64,000 nucleotides of DNA from Onchidella celtica (Eukaryota; Mollusca; Gastropoda; Systellommatophora; Onchidiidae): the NCBI GenBank assembly GCA_963931925.1, contig OZ007569.1, positions 17,897,045 through 17,961,044 of the forward strand, given 5' to 3'. The translations under genes were made by a program, and so were the position numbers. The notes beneath the pieces were generated by a model. It searched no databases, was not told the origin of the DNA, and was given only the letters and a program-made list of their open reading frames with translations. Below, piece after piece: positions 41,601 through 50,600 of the stretch (the first letter of the stretch is position 1; every line of letters begins with the position of its first letter).

Positions 41601-44600
41601 GCAGATAAAGTGAACCAAGAGTGAGTCTAGCTTTGTAATGAAATGATAACAGGAAGCAAAAGTTCATGTTTTTTTTCCCACCTGTTCCATCTGTGTAAAT
41701 CTTAAGATTACAATTTTTTTCCCTCTGCAATGGAAATTACCCTTTGACCCCCGGTGAGGAAATAGTTTTCATTGTGATGGATGTTTCTTGGTTTCTTGTG
41801 GGTCAATGTAAGTGTTTTTTTGACGTTGTATAATTTGTATCAGTAAAAACTGTAACTCTCACACATAGATGAACGAAAGAGAAAACACATAAAGAGAAGG
41901 TGTGAATCCTCAAGACTAATTTTGTGACAGGAATTATTTTCAAATGCTTTTGAAGGCAATTAATGACATGGGGGGTACAGAAAATTTCAGGAAGATTTAA
42001 TCCCCTCACTGCACTGTAGACATACAATGTGTGTTCTACAATTGATAGTTCTAGTGTGCTGTTGAAGTACACCCTACGTCCCAAAATCTATCGTGAGATT
42101 GGGCTGTTCAACATATCGTCATTGCTCTACAATAATGGCATATGATGTTAGACTTTTGCTAAAAGGCAACAGAGGGGTTCATTGCATTCCTGAGCATGGG
42201 GGCCATCAGGTAAAATCGTAGATAAAGAAATGTGCCAATAGGAAATTGTAATGATCCAATAGAATCATAATGGCGTAAGTCATCAAATGATAGGAAAAGA
42301 GTTTTTTCTTAATATTTCAAAAGTGTCAAGGACACATGTAGCAGTAAAGGAGTTAAATAACTTCATGTATGAGACAACCTATGATTCACAGAGTGTTGCT
42401 TTGTTGCTCTTCAGGTCAGATGAATCATATCATTCCTCAAGACATGAGCCAGCTAAACGCCCAGGTATGAATCTTATCAGTGTGCCCAATAGGCACTGAA
42501 CTTTTTTCTTTTTTTGTAATGATGATATTACTAAACCTTTGCTTGATCAGATGGCTGGAGATAATCCTCTTTGAGTGCCCAGAGAAAAAAGGTTATGTTG
42601 ATAAAGAAAAGAATGACTGATTTTGATTGGAATTAATCATCAAGTTAACCTATTGATAGAGGAACTGTTTCTTTGAAAAAATTTTGACAGGTTGATGTGA
42701 AATAAGTGTGGAAAGAAATGGGACAAATGAGTTGTTTTGTTTTGACTTTGAAGACAGATGTGTTTGATGGTTTGGAAGGCAACATTTTGGAACACCATAT
42801 GTGGGTGGCTCTGACAAAACCAGGCTAAAGGTGACATTTTTATACCTTTTTAAAAAATCAAATTAAAATATTTCTCAGACGATTTCAAGCAGCACAATAT
42901 TTTAACCAAGTGCAGAAAAGTGGCTAAGCTTTCATATTATAAGCAAACATCAATTTCCGTAGAAAATTTCATCTTCCTTTGGAGAGTTTTTTTCAGGAAT
43001 ATGGTCTTTCACCTGAAGCCTGGTTTTGTCAGATCCACTCACATATAACATCTGAAAAGTGTTAATTGTCGAACGCCTGCAGGACTATCCTGTAATGGTT
43101 TCTTTCAATTGAATGTGATATGATGTAGGAAATTTGGAACAGAAGCAGAAAATAGAATTTTTCTGTTTTCACATGGCAGAAGATCATATGTACCATATGT
43201 ATCATATACCAATACTGTCTTAAGTTCATGTACCTCAAGTTATTTTTGGTATTGAACAGCCTATGTGCAAGGAATGCTTAAAAACACCATGCAGAAGACA
43301 TGACCCCTTGGTGCTCTATGTTGCGTTAGGCAGGACTTCTCACCCTGCAGTTTTGGTGGCATTTCACATTGCATTACTGTACTCAGTGTGCTGGATAATG
43401 GTGTTGTAACATTTACCACTTCACACATGAAAGTGATGATATATCATTCTCTTCAGACCAGTCCTTACATAATAGGTACGAGATGACTTACCCGTTCTAT
43501 GAACGGGGTGGATGACATGCAGGGACATTATACACACACACACAACTGTCATTCAGTACCCCCATGACATTTTTCTTACCTTGACTTACTGATTAATTTC
43601 TGTACATCCAATAGATGCCAGTGTCAAAGCATTATTGTAACGTCTACTGTGCGGTAAAAACAATTTTCCACTCTTTGTCACATCGTAATATTTGACAATC
43701 TCCTCCGGGGGTGGTGGTGGAAGCGAAATTTTTACTTTGCCATTCTGGCAACAAAATGTACTTTTTTCATTTGGCCATATTATGGCATTGCAGTGTGGAC
43801 ATACGATGTTGAAATTACCACATGAGTGGGAATGCAGCCTTGGGTCAACAGCACCTTCCACAAAAGTAGTAGCATTAAGAGCAAGTCCACATGTTGGCTC
43901 TCTTGTTCGTTGTCTAGGTCTATTTTCTACTATTTCAATCTCATTTTCTGGGTGTTGACGATGCCTGACCTTCTCCTCCTCCTGAACTCTTCGAGTGTCT
44001 TCTAGCCTATCCCTCTCCTGAGCTCTTCTATTGTTTTCTAGCCTATCCCTCTCCTGAGCTCTTCTATTGTCTTCTAGCCTATCCCTCTCCTGAGCTCTTC
44101 TATTGTCTTCTAGCCTATCCCTCTCCTGAGCTCTTCTATTGTCTTCTAGCCTATCCCTCTCCTGAGCTCTTCTATTGTCTTGTCTACGCGTTCTAGGAGA
44201 AAAGCCGGTACGATTGCTCTTCCTAGGCATTGTGCAACATTTATCTGGTCTATAACATGTTGCCACTGTTATTTACTAAATTTTATAGAGTAGATCTAAC
44301 TTCTGAATAACACCACTGCACGCCTCACATTCACATGCAACCAAGTTTACTTGAAAAAAAGCTAACACCACTGACCCGTGCAAGAAGTGATACAATCTCA
44401 TCCACATTCAGATTTCCTGCCTTTTAGAGAAAGATGACTTGAAAAAAAGCCAAATTTGAATTTAACAGAGGCCAAAAATAAGCCATACAGTTTCTTTTGT
44501 AGGCCATTATAAAATTCTTTCCCTGAAGGTGGGAAAGTCTATTTTTCACAAACTTAAATTTGAAAATAAGCTATGCTTGTTATTCTGCTGTCAAACAAAA

Positions 44601-47600
44601 AGTCGAAGGGTAGAACAAACATTACTTATATCACAATTTTTGCAGACCAAACTTAATTATGTGGAGGCCAATATTTTTCTTTTTGGGCGAAAAATATGCT
44701 AACTTGGCAAGTACTGAAATAAATTACTGTCCCGGGCAAAATGGCTTAAAAATAGGTTCGGTGAGTTCATGGTGAATTCTCACCATTTCTATTCGCGATA
44801 AAAGCAGCAAAATATGATATTTTACCAAGCATAAAATTCCTTTCTCGTTAGCATCCTGCACATTTCCACTGGTCAACTAATCTAATGCATATTTTTGTAT
44901 AATTTTTTGTTGTTTCTGTGGATCAGTAAGTGTGTCAACAGTTAGAGCCCTAGCTCCATTATAGTATGATGATTGTTTCAAGTATTGAATGATATTTCAG
45001 TATTATGCAGTTTGATAGATTTGTTTATATTCAGTGTGGGAAACTTAAATATTTCCTCTGTCTTGAAGCTGGCCGCATAGGCAGTGGTCGCTTTGACCGC
45101 GGAGAGAGAGAGGAGCGACCACGCAGTGCTGTCATAGGGAAAGGTATTCAGGCATGCCATCCAGCATCATTTAATGTACTGGAAAAATCAAGCATTTATG
45201 ATTTTATTAGTGCATCCTGAAATAACTCTTTCCCCATCTAACGACAGATTTCACTGTCATCTACCTATTCAGAAACATTTAGGCATTTTGCAAGGCCTAA
45301 GTAAAATTTAAAAGTCTTGCTTGTGTCTTCTCAGTGTATTTATTTCATATATCACATGGTATCAATGTTATACCTTTTAGTGGTGAACCTTTTTTGGGTT
45401 TTTTAGGATTGTGTTGCTCATTTTTTTCTATCCCTTGTTTTACTGACTGCTTCTACTCTGTCACTCAAACACAAATAGTGCGCACAGTTTGTATTACATA
45501 AATTGTATTTAAATTGGTATCAGCCTAAAATCACACTGGGGGCTTTTAAGTTCTGTATTATCTATACAATATGCACAGAGTCACAGGGATGTAGGAAATT
45601 GTTGAAATTGTCTTGAATGGACAGTATTTGGTATGGAAGAGGCTCCAGAGACCCACCTGGAGTTATCCCTAGGCACCTGTCTAGGGAGACGCAACATAAA
45701 TTTAACTATAAAAACAACTTTAAAAAAACCCATTAAAAGAAATAATTCGCGAGGCAGTGGACCCCCGGACTCCCCCCAACATGGATGCTCCTAAATTATG
45801 CCCTGGTGACGCCGTTCTGAGTCCTTTATATTTAGAAACCAGGGGTCCACTCTAGATGCCTTTCTTAGGAAACTCATATGGCATTCTTGCTCCATTCAGA
45901 CAGTGTCAAAAGAAACCCATATTGGATTTTCGCCAGACAGTTCCATAGACAGTACCTTTTAGTAAACTTATTTCGGCCATGGAAAACACTCATAAATATC
46001 ATCGAATAGAGCCTAAAATTGTGATGGTAAGAATTCATTTGAGTGGTCTCTGCAGGCATGAAAATCAGACATTAATGCATAGCAAAAAAGAATACACATT
46101 GAGACCCCCAATGTTTGAGACAATGCACACACCAGGAGTCCAAAGTTTATTTGCTGTGGTATGATACGTGACATTAATTTTAGTAATGTTTCAAGCAAGC
46201 ATGTAAACCTAAACTCGCACCCTTGCAATGACAACAATATTTGTTGATAATGTGCCATGTATTCTGCAGTGCAATATCTCCTTTCAGCATGACCTTTTGC
46301 AGTCATGTGAAACTTAAGGTTTGCAGTCATTTCACTCAGTTTTGTTTTGTTTTATTTCTTGAGATGTTGCCTTAATTGGACTGCTGTTTTGTTGCTGTTT
46401 TTGTTAATTTTTAATATGTTATTCATTTGCATTTCTATATGTGTGGCCACCCGACAAAATGAGGCACATTTCGGCACTACCCAATTCGAGAAAATCGTTG
46501 AAGGGCATCACAGGGTCAACTCTATCGATTTTGCATTTTCAGTATTTTTGAAAAGTTTAACTTCTTTACTATTCCTTTTCCAAATGATAATCCTGTTTGA
46601 GAAGGGTAACTGCCTCAAAACTGGCTTTGGATAGAGTCACCATCAATAATTTTGATGAAAAACTGAATCTGAAAAAGCATTTTTCTTAAAACCGTGGTTC
46701 TATCGCTTTCTGTCTTTGAGAGCCCATATCTTCTCTGCTAATTAAATTACAGCAATATTTTTTTTTACCAAACGAAAGGGCTTTGAATGACCTATTTGAT
46801 GATACCAATATCTCCATACCACCAAAATGCACGAAGTGCCTCATTTTGTTGGGCAGCTACACATATGGCTTTTCTTTTGTCAGAATGGGTACCTTTTTAC
46901 TATAAACCTATTTACTACATATTTCCGGGTTTTCAGAAACAATGAATAACCGCCTGGGCCATTACTCTTGTACTTTTCTGAATATGAACATTTTATTACT
47001 GCCAGATATTGATCATGTTGTCGTAGTCTAATCAGCTGAACTGGAAACCAGGAAAAAAGCACTGATTTAGCTGGTAAACAAAGGCAGATTGCAGTGAATG
47101 CATTGAAATGGTGGCTGTATAAATGCTTAGAAGACTTTGGCAGTGTGAAACTGATTGTCATACAATGGGGATATTTATATGTTAGTTGAGTTGACAGCAA
47201 AACTTTGAAGAAAAAAAAAATTGATAATAAATAAATTATGGAATAGAAAGTAATGAAATGAGGTCGGCCTGCAAATTTATTAAAACGTATGTTTTTGTTT
47301 TTTTTGTTTTGTTAAGTTTTAGCCACGTTTGCATCATGTTCACAAAGCAGTTGGATTGCAACTTCTGTTTGCTTCATTTTTCCATGGTTTCTGTTCTTTG
47401 AAGAAATGCTTTTAATGGTAACCTTAATAGTAAGAGTGCCTGGATAAATGTTTGGGAAAATACAAAGGGAGTGGAAAGGGGTCAAGTGAAATGGGGATTT
47501 TTTTCTAAAGCAAACATATAGTTGTAAAGGAATGCTCGAAGTCAACTTTAAGCAGATTGGATGCTGTGGAAAAAGAAAAGAAAATGTGAATCCATAGAAA

Positions 47601-50600
47601 AAATATATTTGCTGTTTTAAAATTTTATTATAATCTGTTTAATCTGAATAAAGACAGCAATAAAGGTAGTGTTAATCAGCAGTGTTAACTCAGTGTGGCC
47701 GGGGTTCTAGAAGATTTCAGGAAGTTAAAGGCCGAAACATCTTATGAAAAAATCTGCTCTTCCTCTGAAGATCGTCATCTGCCCTGCTCCACCTGAGGAG
47801 TTTCTTACCATTGTCAGTGTCAGCCATCATAAACAGTATCCTACATCGCAAAGCATAACTTTTCTCAGAAGAAATACAGAAACTCATTCATCATTGTCAC
47901 TGTGTAATTGGATGTGGCTATGCTATTGTTTCCTGTATCTAATCCAGCGTAGACTTATGGGTACTAGTTTGTATATTAATGGCTTTCACTGTAAGGGTTT
48001 AAGTTGTTTAGTGTTTTAGGCTATGTCCCAGGTCAGCTTATTAGGGTGCCCATTACTACATATTGATTGTATAACTTTATGATTGAGTTGATCCTTCAAA
48101 TTAATATTTATGTCTGTTTGTGTTTTAAATGGTTAGTGGTATTCATGGAAGTCAAAAATGGAAGAGAAAATGAAAGGCACACTTTCTGAAAAATTATTTT
48201 AAAAAACTGCCTGTGATCAGTTGGCCATGGCTCTGTGTGTGCAAGGAATTGTCAAAAAATTGTATTTATTCGTTTAGTTATATATGTCAACTTAATGTAG
48301 GTCTTATGTAAGACTATATATATTAAAAAGATAAGGAAGATTGGGTTATTTGACAGTACATACAGCTGTGACTGAGGTTTGGGAAACTGGCTTTGCTGAG
48401 ATATGGGTTGAAAAGCAAATTCTGTTCATAATATTTACATGTTTGCTTTTGTCTGTGAAGGTGGTACTCCGCACCAAGACCATCCTCCCCAACCACAACG
48501 ACAGCACCACCACCCAGACCAGCAACCACATTCTCCTGCAGGAGTAGGGGAGAAGGCACCTCGAGGTCGAGGCAGAGGCCGTGGTCGAGGTCGTGCCAAA
48601 CCTAATGTACCTGGGGAAAAATCACCACGTCCCAGAACATGGTCAGGTGGAGATGACCGTTTTGTTGAATGTTCTAAGGAGTTGCTGTTGGTGAAGTTCG
48701 ACAATACAGCAGGTGATAATAGTGTAGAAGTGGAGTATGATGATGCAGACCTTCCCTCCTCCCCCCAGTCCACACCTAAATCACCAGGTTCATCCACTAC
48801 TCCAGGCCGAGGCCCTACAGGACGTACCCCAAACCAGGGATCCAGACAGCAGCCACGAGGAAACAAGCAACAGAAAAACAGGGGACCTCGTAACAAAGGA
48901 AAACATTCTCCTTCTGCCTCACAGGAGTCAACGGAAGAAATGTGGGACACCACTGTTGTTACTGACAACAGTAGTGATGCTGTGGCGGGTTTCAACACCG
49001 AGGAAACACGTGTGCGAACATCCTCCCATTCTCAAAGTTATGGAGACAGTGAGGAGTGGGAGGACTGCACTGAATCATCTGGCGTGCCAGAAGAAGATGT
49101 CCATGGAGAAGGCGGAGCTGCTGATTTAGTCCTATCATGCAAGCTTAATCCTGAGGCCCCAGAATTCCTGCCCACATCTCCTGATTTTCTGAAAACTCCA
49201 CCAGGTCATGTTAAAGTTTTAAATTGGGCTGCCGACAATAGCCCAACATCTCCACTCTCCCAGGGCTCTGTGACGTCCCCTCCCCAGTTATCTCAAGGTT
49301 CCAGCCCTCGGCCCCTTCCCACCACTCAGTCTCCAGTGTCCTCCCCGGGATCTTCGGCTTCTGCCAAAGTTATGAGGAAAAGAGAAGAAGCTGACATGGT
49401 GCCTGATGCAGACCAGCCCCACCCACCTCCCTTCCTATTGGCTGGCGGTAGTGATCCACCAATGGCACGGTCAGCCCCAGACAAACAGAGGAAGGGAGAT
49501 CTTCTTGACTCTGCAGGGGAGGAGGATGATGATGATGACGATAAGGATCAGTTTGAAGATTCTATTGATGAGGCTCCACATGAAGACAGTGCGGATCAGG
49601 CAGATGAAGAAAAATCGTCAGAGGTAATATAATCATGAATAATAATGTTAGATACAGGATGGAAATAAAATCTTGGACTTTGTTGCACTTTAGCAGTGTC
49701 AGAAAAAATATTTGTATCAGTGCACTGGTTGAGTGTTGTCAATCTGAAAGTAGACATTTGTTGGTATTCCGGTAACACATTTTCTAAATACAGTAACTTA
49801 CTTGTCATCAAACATCATGTTAGTTTTACCTTGCCCATCAAATTTGAAACAATTGTAGAATATGTATTCTGCTCCAAAGTAGTAGTATGCCTAATATGAC
49901 TTTTGGTAGTGGTAGACAGGTCTTTATAATTGATTATGCAAGGAGGTCCTGATAATAAAGAACAATATCACTGGTGCTGGGAATAGGGAATGCACAGCAG
50001 AAAGGGAAGGTCTTCATAGATAGAAATTTGAATGATAACAAAACATCAAACTTTGCCATAGTTTGCACAGTAACATAACAAAGTAGGTGGCAGATACAAA
50101 AGTAGAAGATCATTTGTGTTTACACTTGGTAGTTGTGATGGTTCTCCGACAGATGCATGAATGAATGGAAGGAAGCTGACAGTGCATAATGCTAAAGTGA
50201 ACAATTTGAAATTCCCTTCCAAACTTGCTTTTACAATTCTTTGTTCCACAGAGTATAAAAATCTCTCAGTCAGAGGGAGAGGACCTAGGAAAACAATCTC
50301 ATGTCAGTGACAATACACTAAAGACTGCTAAACCCCTTTCAGAGACTGCCACAGATGCAGTCTCACAGTCTCCACAGAGACAAACTGAAGTTCCTGCATC
50401 CAGCAGCAAGACAGGGGATGAATCCTCAACTGCCTTTGCTGCTGAGACTCCGCAGGCTTCCAAAGACTTTAAAGAGGATGCTGTTGCTGACCCTGCAACA
50501 GAGCATACTCTAACCTCCAGCTCCACAGGACACGTTGCTACGCTTTCAGATGAAATTGATTCAGCCGAATGCACCGTTGAAAATGAGAATCCAAGTAAAG

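Noticed and set aside
45224-45850. Possible further TTAA-type MITE starting AACTCTTTCCCC
   Set aside because: No partner end and the flank is AATAA rather than a clear TTAA duplication.
48435-48998. Minus-strand 187-residue frame rich in Pro/Arg
   Set aside because: Antisense of the RG-rich and Pro/Ser-rich CCDC9 exon; composition follows from the sense strand.
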